The notes: a model not told the origin generated them from the sequence alone. A DNA stretch of 64,000 nucleotides from Flavobacterium sp. J49 (GCF_011742145.1 NZ_JAAQQU010000104.1:19938-83937), one strand, 5' to 3'; numbered from the stretch's first letter, positions 9,401-18,989 are shown. Made by a program: numbers and translations.

Positions 9401-12400
9401 CCAAATTAATTCGGGATCTGCTGAACCGACACTAGGAACTGTCACTTTCAAAGGAATCTCAACTTGGTAAAAGTTATTGGTAAAGTCATTTCCAAAACGG
9501 ACAAAAGCAACCATTTGGTCATCTTGAAGCGGTGATGCATCTGTAGGCAAAGCTTCTGCGTGTAAAAACATTTTTAATTTGTTGAACTGACGCATATCGA
9601 TTTGGACATTTTTAAATACGGCTCTTGAATCACCAACTTCCAATCCGTCACCTGAAGCTCTTAAAGATAAAGATTGCTCATTTTGGCTGATGACTTGATT
9701 GTTATTGTTGACTTCTTCTCGCACAACTCCCGGAGGCAATACATACGGAATTGGAAGTCTTTGTGCATTTTCCTGAATGTTCACTGCCAATACGTCAAAG
9801 TTGGTATCATCATCCGTCGGATCACTATCGGTGGGTTGGAATGATTGATCGTATCTTCTCCATTCGCCACGAACCAAATCCAAAGCCCCGAAACGAAGGG
9901 TAACCGGTTCTGTAAATCCGGTCATGAACATTCTCATGAAACGGATAGAACGGAAATCAGAAATACTCCCAACAGTAGTGGTAGGTTGCGATACCGGAAT
10001 TTTAAATTGGTACCAGCGAGCATTGGTTGTTGTTCCATTAGGCAAGTCGGGTATTTCGGTTTCTCTTACATCAGTAATATAATTTTGACCTACAACCATG
10101 TTCGGTTGGATATCGATTTTATACTCATAATAAGCATCTACCGTATTCATGGTATTGTCGCGGTTAATGTCTTCAACATCCGGAATAGTGGTTGAACCTC
10201 TGTTGGCATCAGAAACACTTACCGGTGAATTGCCTTCCAAACCATTATAGTCTCTGTAACGTTCTTGAACACTGGTTCCCGGAGCGCTTAAAAAGTACTG
10301 ATAATTATCCGCTGCGGGATCCGGCAAAGCCGCATAGCCACCAATATTTTGTAGGTTTCTTTCAGCAGTATCATTGATACCGTCAAGACCAACATCTTGA
10401 GCAGCTCTATTGGCGCCGTCTACATCAAAAGCATAAATAAGTGATTGAGAAGAAGGAACTCTTCCCCAAACTGTCGGACTGGTCAATGCTGTAGAAGTTG
10501 GATTAGAAGGCAAACCGTTTTCATATTGTTTGCGCGCATCTTTCAATACATCTTCAGATATTTCCCCTAAGTTGAAATACAGTTGACCCACATTGGTATT
10601 ACTCGGAACAGCCGTAGGGTTGGCAGGGTCATAATAAGGATCCATCACCCAAAACTGAATGTATTCTACATTGCTTTGTTCAAAGTTGGTTGAATTAATC
10701 GCGCGAGTGATCCCTCCAAAATTATTTTCCGGGTTTAAAAACCCTGACGGATTTAATGCTTCAGGATTATAATTATATGGTCCTCTTTCTTGTGGATAAT
10801 AGGTTAAGTCTAGTGTATTGATTACCGTTGTTTGCCCTACGGTAAGTTCTTCATTAGGGAATAATTCTCTGTTGAAAATTCTACGGGTGCTGTTTAAAGA
10901 GATTCCGTCTTGACCTATATCTCCCGGCGTTTGTACATAAATTGTCGGGTCAATGGTGTACCAGTTTAATTTGGCTCTCTTGTATCCATAATTTAAATCA
11001 GCTGATGTTGATCCAAAATCGGGATAACTTACGCCGGATTGCCATTTCGGAACGCTGGACAATGACCATGACAAAGGCGAACGCATATCAATAGTGGTTT
11101 GTGAACCTTCAAAATCATCTACATAAACGGTCGACTCTCCTTGAAATTGATCGGCTTTTGGTGTATCCGGTTGTAAAAAGGCTATTTCGCCTCTTACCGA
11201 TAAATTTGACGGCACATCAGTATCGACATTAGGTAATTTGTTGGCCAATCGGGTTAAAAAAGGAATCTCTGTCGAATAATTGGCATTGAAACCAAAAATA
11301 CTATTGTTAACAGATTCTTGTCCGTAATTTGATTTTTGGGTAAATGGTCTTTCTGTCATTTTGATAAAAGTACCGCCAACCAAGAATTTATCCGAAAACT
11401 TATGTTCAACATTAATCCCCATAAACCTTCTGGTCTGTTGACCAAAAGTAGCATTGTTTTCAACGGAAACCTGAATCGGTGTATTTGAAGCTTGTAATGA
11501 AGGATCTAAAATCTGAACTCTACCTGCTTGATAATTCACACTGTAATCAATGCCTTCTTGTAAAACTCTTCCACCGGCAGTAACTACTACCGAACCTCTC
11601 GGTACGTTATAGGCTCCAATTGGAATCCCATCGCCGCCGGCCGATTTGAATCTTCCCTTAAGTTGGAATTTATTCTTAGCAGCATCTTGTAGTGCACCGG
11701 CTTGGGTACTGGAATACATGCTTCGGAAGACAAACTTTTGTTGGTTTCCATTATAAGTATTCTCATCGTAATAATCTTCTGCTGCTAATTTTAATTTATC
11801 AAAAATAAGTTTACCAAAAGGCTCTACAGTGGTGAAAATAATTCTACCATTTTGTTGGTCAACCGTTAAGCCCGGCATAAAATCAAAGAATCCGTCTCCT
11901 CCGGCTTGCGGGTCGTTGTTATAGTTGAGACGATCAATGTTAAAGACTTTAAGTAATGGTGTTTCTGCGACTAACAGATTAGGGTCGGTAGTCGTTGGAA
12001 AAGGAGTTCCGGTAACCGGTGTGATATAATTAATCGGCGAGGGATCTGTGTATAAAATATTCAATCTGAAATCTTCTTGTTCCAACTGAAAAGCGCCCGG
12101 GATTTGATAGATATTTTTCATCATCAAGTTCCAAATAGGCTTTTGAACATTGGTCAAGTTACTTTTTAACATTTTCAAAATCAAACTTTGTGAAGACACG
12201 GCTTGATTAGCAGGATCCGTTTCATTTACTATGGTCGCATCGACACCGTCTGTTCCGAACTCTCCCACTTGGTATACTTCATCCCCAATAGTATATTGGT
12301 AAGCTACCGCTAAAACCTCGTCATTCGCCAATCGCTGTTGAAGGGAAACATAACCCAATTGCGGGTGGAAAGTAAATTCGTTTGGTGCCAATTTTCTCGC

Positions 12401-13762
12401 GTTCTCTAACTTAGAATAATCTGTTCCTTCATCGGCGATAGATTCAGGCGTCGGCGGAAGTACAGAAGCATAGGTAAACCCTTCGGAAGAAGTAACAATA
12501 TCACGGATATTTGTGTTAAGAATACCGCCTCCGGTTACAATCAATCCCGGATCGTACTTGTTGTTTTTATTGTCTGAAGGTGCGTCAACTGCAGTATTCA
12601 AAAAGAAGTTGTTGTTGTCAATCTCGTTTTGCTCAACTGCCACAATTTTATCATCGGTAAAACCGCTCAATCTGGATTCTCCTAAATCCTGAAGCGCAAT
12701 AATATTTCTCAAGTTGTTGTTGGTCGTGCTTACTCGATTTTGTCTGTTAGTTACCCAAACTTCTATACGGGTTATTTGGACACGACTACTGATTAACGGG
12801 TAATTCTGAAGTGCCTCGTCGTATTTGTTTCTAAAATATTGGGACAAGAAAAAGTGTCGGTCGGAATCGTAATCTAATCCGAAGATTTCAAAATCTTGAA
12901 TCGTTCCGCCGCCTTGTGCCATAACCGATTTGGTTTGTGATTTCTGCTCCGAAAAAACGCCGGTTACAGTGGTTTTACCAAATTGCAATTGGGCTTTGAC
13001 CCCAAATAAACTTTGGGCGCCGCGAATTAAAGAGTTGGTCAACGGCATGCTTACGTTTCCGACTTCAATTTTTTGAATAATATCGTCTTCGGTTGGTGTG
13101 TATTCTAATTTGATAAGGTTTTGAAATGCAAAAGTCGACTCCGTGTCATAATTGGCATTCACATTCAAGCGGGTTCCTACTTTACCCATCAAACTCATGC
13201 TGATTCTTTGGTCAAAATCGAAAGTGGTTTGCGCTCTGTTTCTGGGTGAAAAAGCCGGATTGTCTTGTTTGGTGTAGCGTACACCCAAATCCATCTCTAC
13301 GGAACCGGTTGGTTTTACGTCGATGGTATTTCCTCCGAAAATAGTTTCAAAAAATCCAGAATTGACATAATACCTCGGCAATAAATCTTTTTTGGCGGCT
13401 TCACTACCGTCTTTTTTACCGTCGATAGCATCTGATTTTTTCTTGAAATATTCGCGCATCGATTCGCGAAGTACTAATTCTTGGTATTCTTTTGGGGTTA
13501 AGATGAGCGGGTAATTGATATTAAAACCTTCAAAAGTACTGGTGTAAATATACCGATTGGTCACCGGGTCATATTTATAGGCGTTCACGATACTGTTGGG
13601 ATTCTTAATTTCCATTCTTCCGGTAGCATATCCCGTGCTATCTTGAGGTGTTGTTGGCGTCGGAGTAACTTGAGAAAAGGCATTTGCTCCTATAAGCAAA
13701 ATCATTCCCAAAAGGAATTTTTTCAAGTTAAAGAATGATTTCGTAGCGTATATTGTTTCCAA
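6449..13762 (-). CDS. sprA: Type IX secretion translocon / gliding protein SprA
   Basis: The 2437-residue protein fits SprA (Sov in Porphyromonas), the giant outer-membrane beta-barrel that forms the translocon of the type IX secretion system. It is needed for export of surface adhesins and for gliding. Residues 1-31 form a signal peptide (FLLGMILLIGANAFSQ). Much of the chain is beta-rich with repeated barrel blocks, and it ends in TGFTMRYNFGN. The length is close to that known for the family. The start appears to be TTG at 13762: an in-frame stop lies two codons upstream, and the first internal ATG (residue 20) would leave a crippled signal peptide. It begins 3 bases after the ruvA stop, so the two are cotranscribed. 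Confidence 0.96.
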   Translation of the reverse strand: METIYATKSFFNLKKFLLGMILLIGANAFSQVTPTPTTPQDSTGYATGRMEIKNPNSIVNAYKYDPVTNRYIYTSTFEGFNINYPLILTPKEYQELVLRESMREYFKKKSDAIDGKKDGSEAAKKDLLPRYYVNSGFFETIFGGNTIDVKPTGSVEMDLGVRYTKQDNPAFSPRNRAQTTFDFDQRISMSLMGKVGTRLNVNANYDTESTFAFQNLIKLEYTPTEDDIIQKIEVGNVSMPLTNSLIRGAQSLFGVKAQLQFGKTTVTGVFSEQKSQTKSVMAQGGGTIQDFEIFGLDYDSDRHFFLSQYFRNKYDEALQNYPLISSRVQITRIEVWVTNRQNRVSTTNNNLRNIIALQDLGESRLSGFTDDKIVAVEQNEIDNNNFFLNTAVDAPSDNKNNKYDPGLIVTGGGILNTNIRDIVTSSEGFTYASVLPPTPESIADEGTDYSKLENARKLAPNEFTFHPQLGYVSLQQRLANDEVLAVAYQYTIGDEVYQVGEFGTDGVDATIVNETDPANQAVSSQSLILKMLKSNLTNVQKPIWNLMMKNIYQIPGAFQLEQEDFRLNILYTDPSPINYITPVTGTPFPTTTDPNLLVAETPLLKVFNIDRLNYNNDPQAGGDGFFDFMPGLTVDQQNGRIIFTTVEPFGKLIFDKLKLAAEDYYDENTYNGNQQKFVFRSMYSSTQAGALQDAAKNKFQLKGRFKSAGGDGIPIGAYNVPRGSVVVTAGGRVLQEGIDYSVNYQAGRVQILDPSLQASNTPIQVSVENNATFGQQTRRFMGINVEHKFSDKFLVGGTFIKMTERPFTQKSNYGQESVNNSIFGFNANYSTEIPFLTRLANKLPNVDTDVPSNLSVRGEIAFLQPDTPKADQFQGESTVYVDDFEGSQTTIDMRSPLSWSLSSVPKWQSGVSYPDFGSTSADLNYGYKRAKLNWYTIDPTIYVQTPGDIGQDGISLNSTRRIFNRELFPNEELTVGQTTVINTLDLTYYPQERGPYNYNPEALNPSGFLNPENNFGGITRAINSTNFEQSNVEYIQFWVMDPYYDPANPTAVPSNTNVGQLYFNLGEISEDVLKDARKQYENGLPSNPTSTALTSPTVWGRVPSSQSLIYAFDVDGANRAAQDVGLDGINDTAERNLQNIGGYAALPDPAADNYQYFLSAPGTSVQERYRDYNGLEGNSPVSVSDANRGSTTIPDVEDINRDNTMNTVDAYYEYKIDIQPNMVVGQNYITDVRETEIPDLPNGTTTNARWYQFKIPVSQPTTTVGSISDFRSIRFMRMFMTGFTEPVTLRFGALDLVRGEWRRYDQSFQPTDSDPTDDDTNFDVLAVNIQENAQRLPIPYVLPPGVVREEVNNNNQVISQNEQSLSLRASGDGLEVGDSRAVFKNVQIDMRQFNKLKMFLHAEALPTDASPLQDDQMVAFVRFGNDFTNNFYQVEIPLKVTVPSVGSADPELIWPEENEINLAMSLLTRMKVQALSFDFTSLPPSADGVYYPDDNTTDGDGDETLKLGIKGNPNFGLVRTLMVGIKNNHTDRVRGEVWFNELRIADMSNKGGMAAVLNIDSNMADFATISATGRMSTIGFGALEEGPNERSREDVQQYNIVTNFSLGKLLPKKWGINLPFNYAVGEETITPEYDPFNQDIRLEQLINNTADAAERENIRDRAIDYTKRTSINFIGVKKERAPEQKQRIYDPENLTLSYSYNEVEKHNYEIENYIDQQVSTSVDYTYAFKPKAIEPFKKSKFLKKSEYWKMLSDFNFNYLPASISFSSNIIRQYNRQQFRQVDVDGIPLDPLFRRNYMFNYQYGFNYNITKALKVNFTAASHNIVRSYLNEDNVPDNSYTIWTDFWNIGTPNQHNQQIVVNYDLPVNKLPFLSFVKSTYSYTGDYSWQRSSLALSSVTLNGVDYNLGNTIQNSGSHRLNTAFNMETFYKYIGLGKKPPTAPSRPTALPKPGEKITNTKAQPAGNTNVFLNGLKGVLTSVKNVQINYTRNEGTMLPGFLPSLGFFGSAKPSLGFVFGAQDDIRFEAAKRGWLTTYPEFNQNYTQVITKTLEMTANVDLFPDFKIDLTANRTYAENFSEQYDVDPDTGLYNPRSPYSFGNFSISTVLIATSFSKSDENGSATFDDFRDNRLTIANRLAEQYYGGGNIPRYGVAPNVIPNPSSPDYNFYIANEGYPIGFGKNNQAVLVPAFLAAYTGASADGVSLGAFRNIPIPNWNVKYSGLMRYKFFKDTFKRFSIQHAYRASYTINSFRSNFDYSATNNGQDNGGIGNFYNKMIIANINLVEQFNPLVRLDFEMKNSFKILAEMKKDRSLSMSFDNNLLTEVQGHEYILGLGYRFKDVIFSSQLADDPTGIIKSDINVKIDFSYRNNKTIVRYLDYDNNQLGGGQNIWSAKLTADYSFSKNLTAIFFYDHSFSKPVISTSFPLTNIRTGFTMRYNFGN

Positions 13763-13765
13763 GAA

Positions 13766-14347
13766 TTATAAATTTTTTAATGCTTGTTTTATTATTGTTT
13801 CCACAGTGGCTTCAGCGTTTTCTTTAATGATTTTATCCACCACTTTTTCGGCATTTTTCCTAACATAACCCAAGACCTCCAAAGCAGATAACGATTCTTC
13901 TCTGTTAATATTGTGTTGTGAGGCAGAAATTTCGTCTAAGTCATAGATTTTTAACACTTTTTCTTTCAAATCCAAGATTACCCTTTGGGCGGTTTTATTG
14001 CCGATTCCTTTGATAGATTGTATGGTTCCCACATCGCCGCTTCCTATGGCATGAATAATTTGTTTAGGATCTAAAGACGACAACATCGTACGAGCAATGC
14101 TGGCACCTATTCCTGAAACTGACAATAGTAACTTAAACAATTCTCTCTCTGATTTTTCGACAAAACCAAAAAGCGAATGAGCATCTTCTTTGATTTGAAG
14201 ATAGGTAAATAACTTGATGAAATCTGTGCCGGGAAGTAAGGAAAATGTGTGCAAGGAAATATTAATATGATAGCCTACACCATTGCAGTCAATTACAACT
14301 TCGGTTGGTGTTTTTTCTACTAATTTCCCTTGAATATGTGCAATCAT
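13766..14347 (-). CDS. ruvA: Holliday junction branch-migration protein RuvA
   Basis: The 193-residue RuvA binds four-way junctions as a tetramer and directs the RuvB motors. An N-terminal OB domain (residues 1-65) is followed by two helix-hairpin-helix motifs (LLSVSGIGASIARTML and IQSIKGIGNKTAQRVI). A C-terminal domain III (SALEVLGYVRKNAEKVV) contacts RuvB. ruvB is in the window at 25539-26561 but not in the same operon. The close junction with sprA suggests that this housekeeping promoter also drives the secretion translocon. Confidence 0.97.
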   Translation of the reverse strand: MIAHIQGKLVEKTPTEVVIDCNGVGYHINISLHTFSLLPGTDFIKLFTYLQIKEDAHSLFGFVEKSERELFKLLLSVSGIGASIARTMLSSLDPKQIIHAIGSGDVGTIQSIKGIGNKTAQRVILDLKEKVLKIYDLDEISASQHNINREESLSALEVLGYVRKNAEKVVDKIIKENAEATVETIIKQALKNL

Positions 14348-14354
14348 TTTAATT

Positions 14355-14387
14355 CAAATCTATTCCAAATATAGCAAAATTCTTCAA
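14355..14387 (-). promoter_or_regulatory. Candidate promoter(s) of ruvA-sprA
   Basis: Two overlapping -7 elements match TANNTTTG on the minus strand: TAGATTTG (14362-14355), with TTG 22 bases upstream (14387-14385), and TATATTTG (14373-14366), without a well-placed TTG. The leader would be very short. Motif evidence only. Confidence 0.4.
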
Positions 14388-14429
14388 CTGACATCATCTC
14401 TTTGCAATATCTGAACAATATTACAAAAA

Positions 14430-16721
14430 CTATTTAGTTGTCATCTTTTTTCTCTTCTCTTTTTCCTGAGCATCAACTACCGAAACGGCGACCATATTGA
14501 CCATTTCTTCGACGCTGGCACCCAATTGGAAAATGTGAACCGCCTTCTCCATTCCCAACATAATCGGCCCAACAGAATCCACTTTGTACAACTCTTTCAA
14601 AAGCTTGTAATTAATATTGGCAGCTTCCAAATTCGGGAAAATTAATGTGTTTACTTTTTTTCCGGCCAATTTTGAGAAAGGAAATTTATTTTTGAGCATT
14701 TCGGCATTCAAGGCAAAATCAGTTTGAATCTCTCCGTCTACCACTAAATCCGGATAATATTTATGCAAATAAGCCACTGCTTCTCTCACTTTTGTGGCAC
14801 TTTCATGCGCAGACGAACCAAAGTTAGAAAACGAAACCATGGCAATTACCGGTTCCATCCCAAACATACGTACGGTTTTGGCGGTCATCAAAGCGATTTT
14901 GGCCAATTCATCCGCGGTTGGATTCGGGTTAATCGCCGTATCCGATAAAAACATGGGGCCACGATTGGTCATCATCATATTGGTGGTGGCAATCAAAGTG
15001 ATTCCCGGTGCCTTTCCAATTAACTGCATCAAAGGCTTTACCGTTGACGGATAACTTCTCGAATAACCGGAAACCATCGCATCTGCATCTCCTTCATTCA
15101 CCATCATCGCGGCAAAATAATTGCGTTCGCGCATCCATTTTTGGGCATCCAGCAACGAGATTCCTCTGCGTTGTCTTGACTTCCAATAAATTTCAGCATA
15201 GTTCATTCGGCGTTGGTCTTCCTCTTTGGTTTTGGGGTCAAAAATTGGCACGTCGGCATCAAAACCAAGTTCCTCTTTTAGTTCCAAAATCAATTCTTTA
15301 TTTCCTAATAATATGGGATGAGCGATACCTTCTTCGTAAGCAATTTGTGCTGCTTTTAATACATCTAAATGATCGGCTTCCGCAAACACCACACGTTTTG
15401 GATCAGTCTTTGCCCGATTGGTCAACAAACGCACCATTTTATTATCGGAACCTAAACGCTCTAATAATTCTTCTTCATATTTGTCCCAATCCGTAATCGG
15501 ATGCAATGCCACGCCCGAATTCATAGCCGCTTTGGCTACAGCCGGAGCGACTTGTGTAATCAATCTCGGGTCGAATGGTTTGGGAATGATATACTCTTTC
15601 CCAAAGTTCAAACGGGTTTCGCCATAAGCAATATTGACTTGCTCGGGTACGGGTTCTTTCGCCAATTCTGCCAAAGCATGCACCGCTGCCATTTTCATTT
15701 CTTCGTTGATTTTGGTTGCACGAACATCCAAAGCACCACGGAAAATATATGGAAAACCTAACACATTATTTACTTGATTAGGATGATCCGAACGTCCGGT
15801 AGCCATAATGATATCTTTCCTTGTTGCAACGGCCAAATCGTAATCAATCTCAGGAATAGGATTCGCCATGGCAAAAACAATCGGGTTTTTGGCCATCCCT
15901 AAAAGCATTTCCGGTGACATAATATTTCCTGCAGACAATCCTAAGAAAACATCAGCTCCTACTAATGCTTGTGTCAAAGTAGTTCCGGGTTTACCATGAG
16001 CATATCTTTTTTGCAAATCGGACAAATCCGTTCGTTCTGAAGACAGTACGCCGTCTTTATCGAACATGATGATATTTTCAGGTTTTACCCCTAATAAAAT
16101 ATATAAATTAGCACAGGCCAAAGCTGCAGATCCGGCACCGGAAACCACAATTTTTACTTCGGTCGTTTTCTTTTTGGCCAACTCTAAAGCGTTCAACAAA
16201 GCTGCTGATGAAATAATTGCTGTTCCGTGTTGATCATCGTGCATCACCGGAATATTCAACTCTTCCACCAAACGCCTTTCGATTTCAAATGACTCGGGCG
16301 CTTTGATATCTTCCAAATTAATCCCTCCAAAAGTGGGGGCAATATTTTTTACGGTTTCAATAAAAGCATCGACATCTTTGGTTCCGACTTCAATATCAAA
16401 AACATCAATTCCGGCAAAGATTTTAAAGAGCAATGCTTTACCTTCCATCACCGGTTTTGAAGCCTCGGGACCAATGTCGCCCAATCCTAAAACGGCTGTA
16501 CCGTTACTGATAACGGCAACCAAATTTCCTTTGGCAGTATATTTATAAACATTATTGACATCTTTGGCAATTTCCAAACAAGGTTCCGCCACACCGGGAG
16601 AATAGGCCAGAGACAAATCTCTTTGGGTCGCATATTTTTTGGTGGGCACTACTTGAATCTTACCCGGCGTAGGTTTGGCGTGGTATAAAAGTGCTTCTCG
16701 TCGCTTGCTGTATTTGTTCAT
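14430..16721 (-). CDS. maeB: NADP-dependent malic enzyme with phosphotransacetylase-like domain
   Basis: The 763-residue protein fits the MaeB type of malic enzyme, which decarboxylates malate to pyruvate and makes NADPH. Residues about 1-160 form the malic N-domain (SLAYSPGVAEPC, NGTAVLGLGDIG). Residues about 165-400 form the nucleotide-binding domain, with GAGSAALACANLYILLG. Residues about 425-755 resemble phosphotransacetylase (VFAEADHLDVLKAAQ, ANINYKLLKEL). In related MaeB proteins this last domain is regulatory and binds acetyl-CoA rather than acting as an enzyme. It appears monocistronic, with a promoter candidate directly upstream. Confidence 0.95.
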   Translation of the reverse strand: MNKYSKRREALLYHAKPTPGKIQVVPTKKYATQRDLSLAYSPGVAEPCLEIAKDVNNVYKYTAKGNLVAVISNGTAVLGLGDIGPEASKPVMEGKALLFKIFAGIDVFDIEVGTKDVDAFIETVKNIAPTFGGINLEDIKAPESFEIERRLVEELNIPVMHDDQHGTAIISSAALLNALELAKKKTTEVKIVVSGAGSAALACANLYILLGVKPENIIMFDKDGVLSSERTDLSDLQKRYAHGKPGTTLTQALVGADVFLGLSAGNIMSPEMLLGMAKNPIVFAMANPIPEIDYDLAVATRKDIIMATGRSDHPNQVNNVLGFPYIFRGALDVRATKINEEMKMAAVHALAELAKEPVPEQVNIAYGETRLNFGKEYIIPKPFDPRLITQVAPAVAKAAMNSGVALHPITDWDKYEEELLERLGSDNKMVRLLTNRAKTDPKRVVFAEADHLDVLKAAQIAYEEGIAHPILLGNKELILELKEELGFDADVPIFDPKTKEEDQRRMNYAEIYWKSRQRRGISLLDAQKWMRERNYFAAMMVNEGDADAMVSGYSRSYPSTVKPLMQLIGKAPGITLIATTNMMMTNRGPMFLSDTAINPNPTADELAKIALMTAKTVRMFGMEPVIAMVSFSNFGSSAHESATKVREAVAYLHKYYPDLVVDGEIQTDFALNAEMLKNKFPFSKLAGKKVNTLIFPNLEAANINYKLLKELYKVDSVGPIMLGMEKAVHIFQLGASVEEMVNMVAVSVVDAQEKEKRKKMTTK

Positions 16722-16742
16722 TTTCTTTATGGTTGAGAATTA

Positions 16743-16750
16743 CAAAGGTA
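16743..16750 (-). promoter_or_regulatory. Candidate -7 element of maeB
   Basis: The minus strand reads TACCTTTG, a full match to TANNTTTG, 22 bases before the ATG. The -33 region is only T-rich, without a TTG at normal spacing, so this is a partial promoter call. Confidence 0.4.
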
Positions 16751-16810
16751 GAAGACTCAACTTAAAAAGGAAATTTTTAGGGCTTTCTTTTTGCACAAAC
16801 TCATAAACAA

Positions 16811-16839
16811 AAAAGCCGCAATTTATCATTACAGCTTTT
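16811..16839 (-). terminator. Terminator of the sucrose-locus transcript
   Basis: On the minus strand a 12-pair stem with two G-U pairs (AAAAGCTGTAAT against ATTGCGGCTTTT) closes a 5-base loop and runs into TTTTTTG. It lies 35 bases past the fructokinase stop. Confidence 0.8.
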
Positions 16840-16873
16840 CCTCAATAAAACTAACTTAACTTCTGATTGGCAC

Positions 16874-17803
16874 TTATTCTTGAATCAATGCTTTAATGTT
16901 GATATTATCGGGCAATCTGCCTACATTTTGGAGTTTGATAGCCGCTAACTTTTGAGCCACTGTCATGGTTGCTTCCAAACTTTTTTGATGCAATTGGGCG
17001 TATAAAAATCCGGTCCAAAACGCATCTCCGGCACCTGTAGTGTCTTTTACTTCTTCAATGGGAATGGCTTTTTGAAAAAACAATCCTTGATGAATATCCG
17101 AAACTACTACCCCGTTTTTTCCTTTGGTCAAACAAATCGTGGAAGCCCCTAAACTGTGAAAATAATCGAAAATATATTCTTCCGATTTTACGGCCGCGAA
17201 AAGTCGGTAACAATCGTCTTCGCTTAATTTTACTAACGGATCATTGGCCAAATACTCTTTGAGTACCACTTTTGCTTCTTCTCTGTCGGGCCAAATGCGC
17301 TCAGAAAAATTGATATCGATACTGAGTTGCAATCCCAATGCTTTGGCTTTTTTGGCACGATTCAGAATAGTTTGTCTCGCCGGGTTTTTACTCAAAGCAA
17401 AACAAGTGGTGTGAAATATTTTAGCTTCGGCGATAACTTCATCGGGCAACTGGCTTTCAAAAATTTCACAATCGGCTTGACGATACGGGATAAAATCAGG
17501 CGTTTCGGTCGATTTTGAGACAAAAATCACTGAAGTCGGAACCGTTTCTGATTTTCCGATATGATTGGTATTAACGTGATTGGCTTTCAATTTTCGGATG
17601 ACATAATCACCCAAACCATCTTGACCGCAAGAAGCCACGAGAACAGCATTCAATCCCAATCGCGAGGCATTAACCGCCACATTGGTTGGTGAACCGCCCA
17701 AAAAGCGATGATAATCTTTGGTTCTGTTGATAGAAGTATTGACCTCATGACCGATAAAATCAATCAAAACCTCTCCTATGCTTATGATGTCTATAGTTTT
17801 CAA
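16874..17803 (-). CDS. PfkB-family carbohydrate kinase, probable fructokinase
   Basis: The 309-residue ribokinase-fold sugar kinase carries the N-terminal signature GGSPTNVAVNASRLG and the catalytic DTTGAGDAFWTGF with its base Asp. It probably phosphorylates the fructose released by the neighbouring glycosidase; the substrate is inferred from context, since gluconate or other ketose kinases share the fold. The start is read as TTG at 17803. No in-frame ATG lies between an upstream stop and the typical MKTIDIISIGEVLIDF opening. It begins one base after the glycosidase stop codon, so translation is coupled, and it is the last gene of the locus. Confidence 0.85.
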   Translation of the reverse strand: MKTIDIISIGEVLIDFIGHEVNTSINRTKDYHRFLGGSPTNVAVNASRLGLNAVLVASCGQDGLGDYVIRKLKANHVNTNHIGKSETVPTSVIFVSKSTETPDFIPYRQADCEIFESQLPDEVIAEAKIFHTTCFALSKNPARQTILNRAKKAKALGLQLSIDINFSERIWPDREEAKVVLKEYLANDPLVKLSEDDCYRLFAAVKSEEYIFDYFHSLGASTICLTKGKNGVVVSDIHQGLFFQKAIPIEEVKDTTGAGDAFWTGFLYAQLHQKSLEATMTVAQKLAAIKLQNVGRLPDNINIKALIQE

Positions 17804-17804
17804 A

Positions 17805-18989
17805 TTAAACTAATATTTTAAAATTATGATGTAATGATTGGTGAACTAAAACCGTCGCAGCCGCACTCCAAGCACAGAGCGAAACACCATTAGGTTCCGT
17901 GGTTTGAGTATTGAAATTTTCATAAAATGAAAAGTCTTGTTTGGCATTAGCTTCATTTATTTTTTCTAAAATGATTGTTGCCTTTTTCTTTTCCCCTTTA
18001 GAGAAAAGTGCTAATCCATAAAAACCGTTAACCATGGGCCAACTACCTCCGTTGTGAAATTCGTACGGAAAATTTCTAAACTCATATTTGCAATTGTTTT
18101 TGAGCAGGTTCCAATGTTCATCGGTTTCAAAAACCGGTGGCCAAAAAGCCGGAAGTAATCCCAACTTGGTTTCCGAAGCTAAGGTATCAGCGTAATTTAA
18201 AATTTTATTCTGAAATGCTACCGAACCTATGTTTAACAATAAAACCAGCGAATTGGCAAAAGCATCAAATTGGTTTTTGTATCCCGATGGAGAGAACGAG
18301 CATGGCATAAAATCTTTAAACTCGACTTCATTATAAGCTCGTTCGTGGTATCGTTCTCCTTTGGTGTCAGGGGTAAAATTAATTTGAATTTGAGCCGTTA
18401 CAGCTTTAATCTTTTCGGTTATGGCTTCGCTTTTTACAAAATAGTTGTAGCTTTTTAAGGCCCATATGCGCAACAATTGGTCGTATAAAACATAACCGTC
18501 GGTGATGTATTCATCGGCCCAATTTCCGGACAGCGGCACGTATAAAAGATGTTTACTGTTGAATTCCCAAGCATCTAATAATCCAAAACCCTTTTCAATT
18601 TCAGAATGGTATTGGGTTACAAAAGAAGCGTCGCATTTGTAATAGGCATATTGACAAACACCAATGATGAACCAAGTCACCGCATCAACTCTTCCGGCTA
18701 AGCCTCCGTAACTTACGGTACTTTCACCATCAACAACTAAAACATTAGAAGGAATAGTTCCGATAGGATGCTGGTTTTTGGCCAAGGTATCTAACGTACT
18801 TTTAAAAGTCGAGATCAATTGCTCATCGCCGGAAGCCAAAGCTGCCAAACCACAAATCACGCCGTCTCGGGCCCAAACTCTTTTGTAATTGGTCGTGTTT
18901 TCGGCACTGGCCAAAAAACCATTGGGCGAAGCCACTTCATGCAACAAATTAATAGCTTTATGGTATCCGATATTATTCACCTTGTACAA
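17805..18989 (-). CDS. GH100-like six-hairpin glycosidase, probable cytoplasmic sucrose-cleaving enzyme
   Basis: The protein (up to 394 residues) has no signal peptide and so acts in the cytoplasm. The YKRVWARDGVICGLAAL block, the GRVDAVTWFI block, the NWADEYITDG acidic motif and the EFHNGGSWPMVNGFY block fit the (alpha/alpha)6 glycosidases of the neutral invertase/GH100 group. Some homologues are labelled amylo-alpha-1,6-glucosidase. A transporter gene upstream and a fructokinase downstream favour hydrolysis of sucrose. The start is TTG at 18989 or GTG at 18980; both overlap the end of the transporter gene (17 or 8 bases), and no ATG is available. The substrate remains inference. Confidence 0.75.
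   Translation of the reverse strand: MYKVNNIGYHKAINLLHEVASPNGFLASAENTTNYKRVWARDGVICGLAALASGDEQLISTFKSTLDTLAKNQHPIGTIPSNVLVVDGESTVSYGGLAGRVDAVTWFIIGVCQYAYYKCDASFVTQYHSEIEKGFGLLDAWEFNSKHLLYVPLSGNWADEYITDGYVLYDQLLRIWALKSYNYFVKSEAITEKIKAVTAQIQINFTPDTKGERYHERAYNEVEFKDFMPCSFSPSGYKNQFDAFANSLVLLLNIGSVAFQNKILNYADTLASETKLGLLPAFWPPVFETDEHWNLLKNNCKYEFRNFPYEFHNGGSWPMVNGFYGLALFSKGEKKKATIILEKINEANAKQDFSFYENFNTQTTEPNGVSLCAWSAAATVLVHQSLHHNFKILV

Noticed and set aside
15008..15496. Plus-strand frame of 162 codons
   Set aside because: It is antisense to the phosphotransacetylase domain of maeB, whose reading is continuous and recognisable.
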